Positions 8,433-16,465 of a stretch of DNA of 34,842 bases are shown here, in pieces; position 1 is the first letter of the stretch; each line of letters starts with the position of its first letter. Source of the DNA: Gammaproteobacteria bacterium UBA3498 (lineage in GTDB: Bacteria > Pseudomonadota > Gammaproteobacteria > Pseudomonadales > Pseudohongiellaceae); assembly GCA_002377605.1 (NCBI GenBank), contig DFQD01000214.1, positions 1-34,842 of the forward strand, written 5' to 3'. Below the pieces are notes generated by a model. That model was given only the letters and a program-made list of their open reading frames with translations. It made no database searches and was not told where the DNA came from. The position numbers and the translations under genes are program-made.

Positions 8433-8762
8433 TTATTTCCAATCGGCCCCATCATAATATCTGGTCCCCCGATGACCTTTGCGCACAACTACTTTCTTAA
8501 TTTTTTGACCTGGGCATTTCACCATTATGAGTGTTCGCGGTCTTCCTGATTTTGGATTCGTCGCACTAGGAATAAGCTCAGTAATCTTAAGCCGACCGCG
8601 AAGCTCATCATTGAAAATAGTGTAAACAAAATCTCCAACTTTTAATTTGGAAGGTGTTCCTGCCATATGGAATTCAAATTCTTTGATTGATCCGTCGAAA
8701 AGTTTGTTGATGCCTTCGGCGCCTCGCGTGGCAGGAATGGTTTTTGTGATTCCGAAACTCAC
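8433..8762 (-). CDS. small protein, PUA/ASCH-like domain
   Basis: A 109-residue soluble, basic protein. The stretch 'KVGDFVYTIFNDELRGRLKI' (about residues 41-60) has the beta-barrel pattern of PUA/ASCH/EVE-type domains, where a 'kxGDxv' strand is followed by a glycine-containing strand. Such domains bind RNA or modified bases, but the match here is by eye only. The C-terminus is rich in Lys/Arg ('KIKKVVVRKGHRGTRYY'), consistent with nucleic-acid contact. Start is GTG at 8762 with a strong AAGGAG 6-7 bases upstream that lies across the stop of the deacylase gene, so the two are likely translated from one message. Function not established. Confidence 0.7.
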   Translation of the reverse strand: MSFGITKTIPATRGAEGINKLFDGSIKEFEFHMAGTPSKLKVGDFVYTIFNDELRGRLKITELIPSATNPKSGRPRTLIMVKCPGQKIKKVVVRKGHRGTRYYDGADWK

Positions 8763-8771
8763 GATGTCTCC

Positions 8772-10502
8772 TTAAACAACAGGGGCAGCTTGTCCGCCTC
8801 TAATTAATCTGCCGGGTCTAGCACCGGTAGCACGCCCTTCATGATATATAATTTCACCGCTCACAATCGTTGCGATATATCCATCTGCATATTGCATTAG
8901 CCGCCTTCCGCCGGCAGGTAAATCGAAATGAACTTCTGGTTTGTGCAGTCTTAATTTATCCATGTCGATGACATTAATATCAGCTTTGTATCCTTGTGCG
9001 ATTACCCCACGATCGTATAGACCAACAGCATGGGCAGTGTCTTTGCAATGGGCTTTTATAACCCATTCCAAAGAAAGCTTTTCACCACGATTACGATCCC
9101 TTACCCAATGGGTCAGCATGTGAGTAGTGAAACTTCCATCGCAAATGGAACCACAATGAGCACCACCGTCACCCAATCCAAGAATTGAATCAGGGTGCTC
9201 CATCATTTCCTTGGCTGGGTCCAAAGAGGCTTCGCCGTAATTAAGGAAACAATAATAAATCATGTTTCTGCCATCACCCTCGGTGAGAATTTCCCAGCAG
9301 AGTTCTAGTGGGTGGATGTCGCGTTTAGCTGCAAGGGCAGAGATACTTTCAGTCGGAGATGGTTCATAGTTGGGCTCATCGTCTAACACATACAGGTCCT
9401 GATACCGTTTGTGAACTTGACGCATAAACGGATTGGTTTCCAATTCAGGTACTTCTTTTAATAGTTGTTCTTTAAAAGATAGATCTCTTAGTTTCTCTAG
9501 TTTGTCATCCAGCGGAAGGTGATCGATGGCTTTATAGGAAGCATGTGCACTAAAGGGATTATTGGTAAGTTCTAATCCAAACAACACACCAACCGGCCTT
9601 CCACATACCTGCGCTTTTAAATCTATTCCTTCTTTGTTCGCTTCTGCGATTGTTCCGAGAATGTTCCGCCAGCCATCAGTCACGCGATGATGTTGGGCAA
9701 CTGACACAGAAAGTGGCCGCTGTGATTGTTGAACCATTTGTCGCAGTATTTCGAATTCACTGTCACTGCCTTTGAAATCAGTTACCACTTGCATGACACC
9801 CGATCCGGTAGCGCCAACACCTTTGGCAATGCCAACCATTTCGTCAATTTCGGCAGTTAAGGTGGGCGTAGGTTGCCCCTCAGCAGTTTGGTGATTAAGA
9901 GTGCGGGAAGTAGAAAAACCTAATGCGCCTGCTTCGATAGCCTCGGTAGTGAGCGCTGCCATCTTTTCGATATCTTCATCGGTTGCTGTTTCTCGGTTGG
10001 CACCGCGGTCACCCATGACGTAAACACGCAAAGGTCCATGAGGAACTTGTGCGGCAAAATCGATATCATATTTGCGCTCAGCCAGACTATCTAAATACTC
10101 AGGAAATGTTTCCCAATTCCAGGGAAGCCCTTCCGCGAGTACAGGATGTGGAATGTCTTCCACACCTTCCATTAATGAGATGAGTCTCTCTTTATCATCA
10201 GGACGACAAGGAGCAAAACCAACTCCGCAATTCCCCATCACTGCAGTTGTCACGCCGTGATTTGAAGAGGGCGTTAACTCTTCACTCCAGGTGACCTGGC
10301 CATCATAATGAGTATGAATATCCACAAACCCAGGCGTAACTGCCAGACCGTTGGCATCAATTTTTTTACTTGCATCGACATTGATTTCGCCCGTCTCTGC
10401 AACCGCAACGATAATTCCATCTTTTATGGCAATATCACCATGAAACGGGGCATCGCCGGTGCCGTCAACGATCAGACCGTTTTTAATTATTAAGTCATAC
10501 AT
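8772..10502 (-). CDS. N-acyl-D-amino-acid deacylase (amidohydrolase family)
   Basis: A 576-residue amidohydrolase of the D-aminoacylase group, which removes the acyl group from N-acyl-D-amino acids using a zinc site. Residues 1-60 and the C-terminus form the composite urease-type beta domain ('PGFVDIHTHYDGQVTW' gives metal ligands H63 and H65). The 'GNCGVGFAPC' motif supplies the Cys ligand (C92) peculiar to this subfamily. 'SVSVAQHHRV' holds H271/H272, and 'LGLGDGGAHCGSICDGSFTT' carries the catalytic Asp. No signal peptide, so cytoplasmic. It follows the DUF1330 gene by 9 bases and precedes the PUA-like gene by 9 bases, forming a three-gene unit. Exact substrate is open; family annotations also include related D-hydantoin-type hydrolases, but the Cys motif argues for the deacylase. 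Confidence 0.88.
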   Translation of the reverse strand: MYDLIIKNGLIVDGTGDAPFHGDIAIKDGIIVAVAETGEINVDASKKIDANGLAVTPGFVDIHTHYDGQVTWSEELTPSSNHGVTTAVMGNCGVGFAPCRPDDKERLISLMEGVEDIPHPVLAEGLPWNWETFPEYLDSLAERKYDIDFAAQVPHGPLRVYVMGDRGANRETATDEDIEKMAALTTEAIEAGALGFSTSRTLNHQTAEGQPTPTLTAEIDEMVGIAKGVGATGSGVMQVVTDFKGSDSEFEILRQMVQQSQRPLSVSVAQHHRVTDGWRNILGTIAEANKEGIDLKAQVCGRPVGVLFGLELTNNPFSAHASYKAIDHLPLDDKLEKLRDLSFKEQLLKEVPELETNPFMRQVHKRYQDLYVLDDEPNYEPSPTESISALAAKRDIHPLELCWEILTEGDGRNMIYYCFLNYGEASLDPAKEMMEHPDSILGLGDGGAHCGSICDGSFTTHMLTHWVRDRNRGEKLSLEWVIKAHCKDTAHAVGLYDRGVIAQGYKADINVIDMDKLRLHKPEVHFDLPAGGRRLMQYADGYIATIVSGEIIYHEGRATGARPGRLIRGGQAAPVV

Positions 10503-10511
10503 GTATAAGGA

Positions 10512-10808
10512 CTATCCGGGAGGTTGAAACTCATCAGCGAAAATTAAACCACCTTCGCTGTTGTCAGTGCGTAAGTGAATAATTTCCTGATACTCAGGTG
10601 AGTTATACCATCCTTCTAACGCTTCTCTGGTCGGGAATTCCAATACGACTGTTATCGCTCCAGGGTTTCCTTCGACCGGAGTACTACCAGGTCCTGCAAC
10701 TAAGATTTTCCCACCATGGTTCATTATGGTTGGTCCCACCGATGCGAGATACTGGTTATAACCGGCCTCATTGGTAACATTGTAATTAGCGACTAAATAG
10801 CTGGCCAT
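10512..10808 (-). CDS. DUF1330 family protein
   Basis: A complete 98-residue DUF1330 protein, a small dimeric ferredoxin-like alpha/beta fold related to the Dabb/antibiotic-monooxygenase group. Landmarks: 'YLVANYNVTNEAGYNQYLAS' at the start, 'HGGKILVAGPGSTPVEGN' in the middle and 'LEFPTREALEGWYNSPEYQE' near the end. No catalytic residues are established for the family. ATG at 10808 has a strong AAGGAG 7 bases away. It is the first gene of the unit with the D-amino-acid deacylase; the start overlaps the tail of an amidohydrolase remnant by 16 bases. Confidence 0.88.
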   Translation of the reverse strand: MASYLVANYNVTNEAGYNQYLASVGPTIMNHGGKILVAGPGSTPVEGNPGAITVVLEFPTREALEGWYNSPEYQEIIHLRTDNSEGGLIFADEFQPPG

Positions 10809-11071
10809 GGATTGCTCCTTCTATGTATGAAAATAAGTTCTGTTCTGGATTGAGGCCGCGGTAAAGGTAGCTCACCGTTTTCTAAAATACGATTCCATTC
10901 GAGGTCACCTGCCCGATAAGCCTCTTTTATGATCGCTGCTTCATTCACAGTTAATATCTCATGATCTCGCATGCAAAATTTTCCGTCCACCACTACTGAA
11001 TCAATGTCTGAAGGTTGCCCATTGTGTATCTAGGTAGAAAGGATGCTCCTTGCGGTCATCAGATGATGCTT
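10793..11071 (-). pseudogene. C-terminal remnant of an amidohydrolase (MtaD/atrazine-hydrolase-like)
   Basis: Reading leftward from 11071 one frame gives 'KHHLMTARSILST', a TAG stop at 11030-11032, then 'IHNGQPSDIDSVVVDGKFC' and 'MRDHEILTVNEAAIIKEA'. This is the usual tail of cytosine/adenosine-deaminase-like amidohydrolases, where the composite beta domain ends with a 'GsDvdtVvVdGkvvmrd..vltvde' pattern. The upstream catalytic barrel is not present: further upstream the frame soon meets stops and the PQQ dehydrogenase gene ends at 11186. The fragment is therefore a decayed gene, interrupted by one stop and missing most of its body. Its stop lies inside the DUF1330 start. A 66-residue ORF from a GTG at 10993 could in principle be translated, but has no ribosome site. 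Confidence 0.65.
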
Positions 11072-11185
11072 CATTAATGGACACAGGTAACATGCAAGTT
11101 CCTATTACGGCACTAGCGCCAAACAATAGCTCGCCTCTACTTTATAGCAGTGTCTTTTTTCAATCGATTGTTCATAGATTTCTTC

Positions 11186-13096
11186 TTAGTTTGGTAATGC
11201 GAGGGCGATAAACTCTGCTGGATCACCATAGCTGCCTACGGCTACGATAATGTATTGTTTACCGTTGTGTACATAACTCATAGGGCCACCGGTGGTGCCG
11301 GAAGGAAGTTCTATTTTTGTTAGTACTTCACCGGTTGCTTTGTCGTATGCTCGAAATGCAGTTCCCCACATATTCGGCATTGTGCCGCCGTGTAGATTAC
11401 TACCTTCGCCAATAAACAACAGTGTTTTTGTTACCAGCGCTACTGGTCGGCTTGCGATACCTAAAGATTGCAGATCAAGATTCTCCAGTGAGGGGTGATC
11501 ACTTAGTGAATCACCGTTGGCAACTTGCCAGATGTGATCGCCTTGGTTCATATCGATTGCGGTAATGCGACCCCACGGTGGCTTTGTCAGGGGAATGCCA
11601 TCGATATAAGGTGCTTCGCGATTCGGACTCCAGTATTCCATCTCGGCATCTTCCTGTTCCGCTCGCTCCAGTCGATACACTCGCGGAATGTCATTAGTAA
11701 AGCCGTAGTAGAAACCAGTATCCGGATCAAAGGCGCCGGTATTCCAGTTCGCCGAGCCCCAAGAACCAGGAAGCGTCAAGGTGCCCTGAGTACCTCCCAC
11801 TTCATTGCTTATTAGGGTTGGCGGAGTGAATATCGGTCCGATCACGAAATTAGCAACTTCCGCTCGTGCAATTTGGCCGATCTCCGGAAAATCGATAATG
11901 TCATCAGGGGTAATTCCCTGAGTTGCAATTGGTGCTGGCCTAGTCGGAAATGGTTGGGTTGCTGAAAGAATTTCACCAGGTACATCTGAGACAGGCACGC
12001 TCCTTTCTTCAATTGGCCAAACTGGTTCTCCAGTTGCGCGATCAAAGACATAAACAAAACCTGTTTTGTTCGCCTGCATTACGGCGCGAATAGAACGCCC
12101 ATCTACAACGATGTTACCCAATACCGGAGGGCCTACATTGTCATATTCCCAAACATCATGATGCACCATTTGAAAATGCCAAACCCGTTCGCCGCTTTCG
12201 ACATTGATTGCTACCAGGCTGTTCGAAAACAAATTATCACCGCCGCGATGACCGCCATAGTATGCGGCTGTTGGAGCGGTAAAGGGCACATAGACGATTC
12301 CCAATGTCGGATCTGCGCTTAGGCAACACCACGCACCTAAGTCACCAGACTCCCTTGCCGAGTCATTTGCCCAAGTTTCGTAACCGAATTCACCTGCCCT
12401 AGGAACGGCATGAAATGTCCAAAGATGTTCTCCGCTTCTGACGTCATAGCCTCGCACGTCTTCCGACGCGACACCGCGCCATCTGGCGCCGCTATCTCCA
12501 GCGCCATCAAGAGTGCCAGCGATTACGATGACATCATTTACAACGATTGGACCACCCGAAACGTAAGTAAAATTGTTTGAAGATTCCGGAACGAGATCTA
12601 TACGGCCGTTATCGCCAAAAGAAGAAACTCTTCTGCCATTTTTGGGATTTAACGCAATAAGATTACCTTTGCGAATCACAAATAGAATTTCATCCGATCC
12701 ATCGGACCAGTATTCAACTCCGCGGGAGCTTTGTCCCTGCACTTCTGCAAGAGTGTTTTCATCTGGCTCCTGTACCCAGAGAGTCTCACCACTTGCAGGA
12801 TCAAAGGCTTCCGCCAAGCCAACTCCATTAGAGGAGTACAACACACCGTTTATAAAAATCGGCGTAGCACGCAGGTTCCCAGAAACCCTCAACCTAGGGT
12901 AAGCACTGGTTATAGATTCATCGACAGCGGGTCGTCGCCAAACGATTTCTAAATCTGAAACATTGTCTGAATTTATTTGCGCTGCTGGTGAATAACGTTG
13001 GAAATAGTGACTGGATCCCCAATAAGCCCAATCTGCCTGCCCGACAACAGATGATGACAGGAGAACGATAATAAGTGAGCTAAGAAATCGCTTCAT
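11186..13096 (-). CDS. exported PQQ-dependent dehydrogenase (glucose/alcohol type)
   Basis: A 636-residue quinoprotein with signal peptide (about 1-19, 'LIIVLLSSSVVGQ') and an eight-bladed propeller built from repeats such as 'YSSNGVGLAEAFDPASGETL' and 'GNLIALNPKNGRRV'. The stretch 'AAYYGGHRGGDNLFSNSLVA' followed by 'GERVWHFQMVHHDVWEYD' is the core signature of membrane-glucose-dehydrogenase-like PQQ enzymes. 'GAWCCLSADP' holds an adjacent Cys pair, though not at the site of the vicinal disulfide of methanol dehydrogenase. No membrane helices or heme motif follow, so electrons must leave through a separate carrier. It would oxidise sugars or alcohols in the periplasm. The gene starts 63 bases after the AhpD-like selenoprotein gene on the same strand and may share its transcript. 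Confidence 0.88.
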   Translation of the reverse strand: MKRFLSSLIIVLLSSSVVGQADWAYWGSSHYFQRYSPAAQINSDNVSDLEIVWRRPAVDESITSAYPRLRVSGNLRATPIFINGVLYSSNGVGLAEAFDPASGETLWVQEPDENTLAEVQGQSSRGVEYWSDGSDEILFVIRKGNLIALNPKNGRRVSSFGDNGRIDLVPESSNNFTYVSGGPIVVNDVIVIAGTLDGAGDSGARWRGVASEDVRGYDVRSGEHLWTFHAVPRAGEFGYETWANDSARESGDLGAWCCLSADPTLGIVYVPFTAPTAAYYGGHRGGDNLFSNSLVAINVESGERVWHFQMVHHDVWEYDNVGPPVLGNIVVDGRSIRAVMQANKTGFVYVFDRATGEPVWPIEERSVPVSDVPGEILSATQPFPTRPAPIATQGITPDDIIDFPEIGQIARAEVANFVIGPIFTPPTLISNEVGGTQGTLTLPGSWGSANWNTGAFDPDTGFYYGFTNDIPRVYRLERAEQEDAEMEYWSPNREAPYIDGIPLTKPPWGRITAIDMNQGDHIWQVANGDSLSDHPSLENLDLQSLGIASRPVALVTKTLLFIGEGSNLHGGTMPNMWGTAFRAYDKATGEVLTKIELPSGTTGGPMSYVHNGKQYIIVAVGSYGDPAEFIALALPN

Positions 13097-13159
13097 GGCG
13101 CTTTTACCTTATAGTTATCAAAGCTTTCTTCTTTCTTATATTTTAGGCATGCAGAATTA

Positions 13160-14278
13160 TTATTGAAGTGTATTGGCGGCTGAAGCGTAACGAGTCAGAT
13201 CTAATTCTGTTCTGACTGATTTACCCAAATCGCTTTCCATGTCATCTATAGGTATTCCCATTGAATCCGCAATGCGGACCATTCGCTGAAAATTTGCTGC
13301 TACACCAGCTGCATCTACCAGAACACTCGTCCCGGCTTCATCCAAAAGCCTTTGACGAGCTTCTTTAAGTAATGACTGATCGCGAGTAGCTACAGCTTCG
13401 CCTAGCAACATAAGTTCTTTGCCGTGTTTAATTCCCACTGCCGCAGCCTCCTGATCACCATTAACGCCTTGAAGATTTATATCAGTTTCTGTTGTCATTG
13501 AGCTCGCACGGAGCATCGAAGAATGAGCGTTAGTTCAGTAGAAGCATTCATTTATTGCGGAAACTCTTGCAGCAATAAGTTCCATCTGCATGCGGTTAAT
13601 AGAACGATCGTCTTGCCCAATCAAATTTGCCATTCCCTCAACAGAAAGATAAATCGCACTTGATAAAGCCAACCAATCTCTTAACGCATCTGGCACCAGT
13701 GAGAGCGCACGAATAACATTAGCATTGCGACCATTTGGCCAAAGATTTTCTTCAGCGCCGGTCAATCCTTCTCTTGGGAGCATTGGCACGAAGCCAGTTC
13801 CTAATTCAGCTTGTGCTGGGCGATAGTGCGATGGTTCACCAGAAACTGGTTCCGGCATATCCTCAAGAGGAAGGCCGAGAGCTCGATGGAATTCATCAAT
13901 ACTAAAGACACACACCACTATGCCGGTTAATTCTACATAGCCTTCAGTGCTTATCCCTGCATCGGGAAGGCTTTCTACCCAGGATCGAGTGATTCGGTTT
14001 TGGTCGGTGACAATGCGATGCACTGCATCCACAGTGGTTGGATCGAGTCCCGAATCAGACCCATGCTCACCAGTAACGTTATAAGGGGAAAGACTCTGTT
14101 TACGTATGCTGCAAAAACTGCAGTTAACCGCAGTTCGCGATTCTTGGGCAATGGCTACGCGCTCTGCCCCTGTCCACCAGGATCCAGGCTTAGCTAATCG
14201 TTGCCAGAATTCACTGAATTCTTTCTTAATGTCTTGACGAATTGGGTACGGAGAATTCGAATATTCAAAGTAAGCCAT
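13160..14278 (-). CDS. AhpD-like (carboxymuconolactone decarboxylase family) selenoprotein with in-frame UGA
   Basis: Read conventionally this is two ORFs: 247 residues (14278-13535, TGA) and 118 residues (from 13516). They are in the same frame, and reading TGA as selenocysteine gives one 372-residue protein. The first part ends 'AARVSAINECFY'; the stop stands where AhpD-like proteins have the second Cys of 'CFYCTxxH', and the frame goes on 'TNAHSSMLRAS'. The AhpD active-site spacing is exact: E233, C245, U248, H252, matching E118, C130, C133, H137 of the mycobacterial enzyme. A second pair, C53-S-F-C56, lies in the N-terminal domain ('VNCSFCSIRKQSLSPY'). AhpD proteins reduce peroxides with a thiol pair; Sec would increase reactivity. 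A SECIS-like hairpin follows the UGA. The supposed second ORF lacks a ribosome site. ATG at 14278 with GAGAG upstream. The alternative is a disrupted gene (TGC to TGA). Confidence 0.82.
13500..13537 (-). promoter_or_regulatory. putative bacterial SECIS element with its UGA codon
   Basis: The UGA is at 13535-13537. Starting 17 bases after it, the RNA folds G-A / bulged U (13515) / GCUC, loop CGUGC, GAGC / U-C (hairpin 13500-13517). This is two pairs, a bulged U, four pairs and a five-base apical loop containing GU. E. coli fdhF has the same order: two pairs, essential bulged U, three pairs and a loop with the GU bound by SelB. The loop starts 24 bases after the UGA, inside the spacing range I recall for bacterial SECIS elements (about 16-37), and has a G in its first two bases. 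The hairpin is within coding sequence and must be translated through. Confidence 0.7.
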
Positions 14279-14448
14279 TAAGTTGTCTCTCTCATTAATT
14301 TGAACTCTAGTTTGCCCCTTTCCTCAGAATAAATCTTTAATTAATTGCAGAGAATTGGTTGGGGGAACTAGCAGCACATATAGAAATGCGATTTGGGGTA
14401 CCTATAGTATAGAATACCCGTCGATTTTAGTTTATTGAGGAAGTTTTC

Positions 14449-15414
14449 GTGTCTATTCCTGATTGTATGCAAGGGCGCTTATCGGTTCCTGCCATCGGTG
14501 CGCCACTGTTTATTATTTCGAACCCTGATCTGGTAATCGCCCAATGTAAAGCAGGGGTAGTGGGTTCATTCCCCGCACTTAACGCTCGGCCTGCAGAGGT
14601 ACTAGAAGAATGGTTGATACGTATTAACGAAGAATTGGACGCTCACAATCAAGTGAATCCAGACTATCCTGCGGCGCCTTATGCCGTTAATCAGATCGTG
14701 CATGGATCGAATGACCGACTTATGCACGACGTTGAACTTTGCGTTAAATTTAAAGTACCTGTTGTCATTACATCATTGGGAGCAAGACCTGAAGTATTCG
14801 ATGCGATTCACTCATATGGCGGTATTTGTTTGCACGACGTTATCAATAATCGCTTTGCTCACAAAGCAATCGAAAAAGGAGCAGATGGTTTGATTTGTGT
14901 TGCTGCAGGAGCTGGAGGTCATGCAGGTACATTATCTCCAATGGCTTTCATTCAAGAAGTAAGAGAATGGTTTGATGGCCCAATCCTTTTATCTGGTGCT
15001 ATATCAACCGGAGACGGAATACTTTCAGCAATAGCTATGGGAGCTGATCTTGCATATTTAGGTTCTGCTTTTATTGCTACCAAAGAAGCTAATGCGGATC
15101 CAAAGTATAAGCGGGCGCTTGTGGATTACGCTGCTGCAGACATTGTCTACACTAATTTATTTACTGGAGTGCACGGAAATTATTTGAAGCCTTCTATCGA
15201 AGCTGCTGGATTAAACCCAGACGATTTACCGGAAAGCGATCCCTCAAAAATGCAGTTCGGCTCTGGTGGCAGCAATAAATCTAAAGCATGGAAAGACATT
15301 TGGGGTTGTGGACAAGGAATTAATGCGATTAAGTCAGTAGTTCCGACATCTGATCTAGTAGAGAGACTCAGAAATGAATATAAACAAGCACAACAAAGAG
15401 TGTTGGCAGCTTGA
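14449..15414 (+). CDS. nitronate monooxygenase-like FMN protein
   Basis: A 321-residue TIM-barrel flavoprotein of the nitronate monooxygenase/2-nitropropane dioxygenase family, which oxidises nitronates using FMN and oxygen. Features: 'PAIGAPLFIISNPDLVIAQC' at the N-terminus, 'AGVVGSFPALNARP', 'VITSLGARPEVFDAIHSYGG', 'EKGADGLICVAAGAGGHAG' with the conserved GGHxG loop and active-site His, and 'AIAMGADLAYLGSAFIATKE', the phosphate-binding Gly/Ser segment. No signal peptide, so cytoplasmic. The start is GTG at 14449 with GAGGAAG about 6 bases upstream. It diverges from the selenoprotein gene across 170 bases that hold no other gene. Many family members have unknown substrates; the family call is strong. 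Confidence 0.87.
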   Translation: MSIPDCMQGRLSVPAIGAPLFIISNPDLVIAQCKAGVVGSFPALNARPAEVLEEWLIRINEELDAHNQVNPDYPAAPYAVNQIVHGSNDRLMHDVELCVKFKVPVVITSLGARPEVFDAIHSYGGICLHDVINNRFAHKAIEKGADGLICVAAGAGGHAGTLSPMAFIQEVREWFDGPILLSGAISTGDGILSAIAMGADLAYLGSAFIATKEANADPKYKRALVDYAAADIVYTNLFTGVHGNYLKPSIEAAGLNPDDLPESDPSKMQFGSGGSNKSKAWKDIWGCGQGINAIKSVVPTSDLVERLRNEYKQAQQRVLAA

Positions 15415-15500
15415 GATACATTTATTATTTACTCGTTTATTTGTAAGCGCTACATTGTCTTTAAGCGCATTTATCATAATAAGAAGAAGAGATTACCGCC

Positions 15501-16391
15501 ATGAAAAACAAAAGAGATAAGAAATATCTCATCCCTCTATTAATCAGTGTTCTCGTTGTTCCATTTCAGCTTTATGGGCAGGATTTCGACAATATCGAAA
15601 TCACTACAAACCACGTAAAAAATAATATTTACTACCTGGAAGGCAGTGGTGGAAATATCGGTGTTATAGTCGGTGATGACGGTGTCTTGATCGTAGACGA
15701 TCAGTTTGCGCCGCTCACTAATAAGATCGAAGCTGCAATTACAGATCTGACCAAGCTTCCAGTTACTTTCGTAGTTAACTCTCACTTTCATTATGACCAC
15801 ACCGATGGTAATGAAAACTTCGGCAGAGCCGGTGCGTTTATTGTGGCTCAGGACAATGCCCGTCGGCGCATGGAATCAACTCAGGTGCTAGCCAGCGGTC
15901 GCGAGCAGGAAGCTTACGACGACGTTGGGCTTCCAAAAATTACTTTCTTTGATTCAATGCGTTTCTATTTCAATGACGAACCTATTGAGCTAATACATAC
16001 GGGGCCAGGTCATACAGATGGTGATGCTCAGGTTTATTTCCTTGAATCAAATGTGATTCATACCGGCGACATGTTTGTGCGCTATGTACTGCCTTTTATC
16101 GATCAGAATAATGGCGGGTCATTGGATGGAATGATTGAGGCTACTGACAAGCTAGCCAGTATTATTAATAATGAAACAATAATTATTCCTGGCCATGGCC
16201 AGCTGTCTAATCGTGGTGACTTGCTTAATTACCGCAACATGTTAGTCACAATCCGAGGCAATTTGACACGTGCTAAAGTTCAGGCATTATCGCCAGCAGA
16301 AATGCTTGAAACTGAACCCGCCGATGGATGGGCGCCCGCGGGCGATGGAACCAATCAGTGGCTGTTGAGAGCCTACGACGAATACCGCTAA
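15501..16391 (+). CDS. exported metallo-beta-lactamase-fold hydrolase
   Basis: A 296-residue MBL-fold protein with a signal peptide (about 1-27, ending 'FQLYGQ'). Metal-binding motif 'NSHFHYDHTDGN' gives H95, H97, D99 and H100; later ligands are the His in 'HTGPGHTDGD', the Asp in 'IHTGDMF' and the His in 'IIPGHGQ', so both zinc sites look complete. The layout resembles the family often called cyclase/quinoprotein-relay SoxH-like or B3-like MBL proteins; lactonase, thioesterase or other hydrolytic roles are possible. Periplasmic. It lies 86 bases after the nitronate monooxygenase gene and is followed by a strong hairpin terminator. Family certain, substrate unknown. Confidence 0.87.
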   Translation: MKNKRDKKYLIPLLISVLVVPFQLYGQDFDNIEITTNHVKNNIYYLEGSGGNIGVIVGDDGVLIVDDQFAPLTNKIEAAITDLTKLPVTFVVNSHFHYDHTDGNENFGRAGAFIVAQDNARRRMESTQVLASGREQEAYDDVGLPKITFFDSMRFYFNDEPIELIHTGPGHTDGDAQVYFLESNVIHTGDMFVRYVLPFIDQNNGGSLDGMIEATDKLASIINNETIIIPGHGQLSNRGDLLNYRNMLVTIRGNLTRAKVQALSPAEMLETEPADGWAPAGDGTNQWLLRAYDEYR

Positions 16392-16416
16392 TTGATACTA
16401 TTGAATAAGAACTACG

Positions 16417-16452
16417 AAAGCAGAGTAATGAAGTTATTACTCTGCTTTTTTA
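16417..16452 (+). terminator. strong Rho-independent terminator
   Basis: A perfect stem pairs AAAGCAGAGTAAT (16417-16429) with ATTACTCTGCTTT (16436-16448); the loop is GAAGTT and the run of T continues to 16450-16452. It ends transcription of the metallo-beta-lactamase-fold gene 26 bases after its stop. It also sits just before the ribosome site (GGGGAA) of the NTF2-like gene, so that gene would need readthrough or a promoter hidden within this gap. Confidence 0.85.
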
Positions 16453-16465
16453 TTGGGGAAAATTA

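Noticed and set aside
13160..13516. A separate 118-residue gene downstream of the AhpD-like gene
   Set aside because: It is in frame with the preceding ORF across a single TGA, starts inside the AhpD motif, has no ribosome site and forms the missing C-terminal part of the protein.
15441..15470. Operator-like repeat (TAAGCGC twice)
   Set aside because: Two 7-base copies in AT-rich DNA are too little to claim a binding site.
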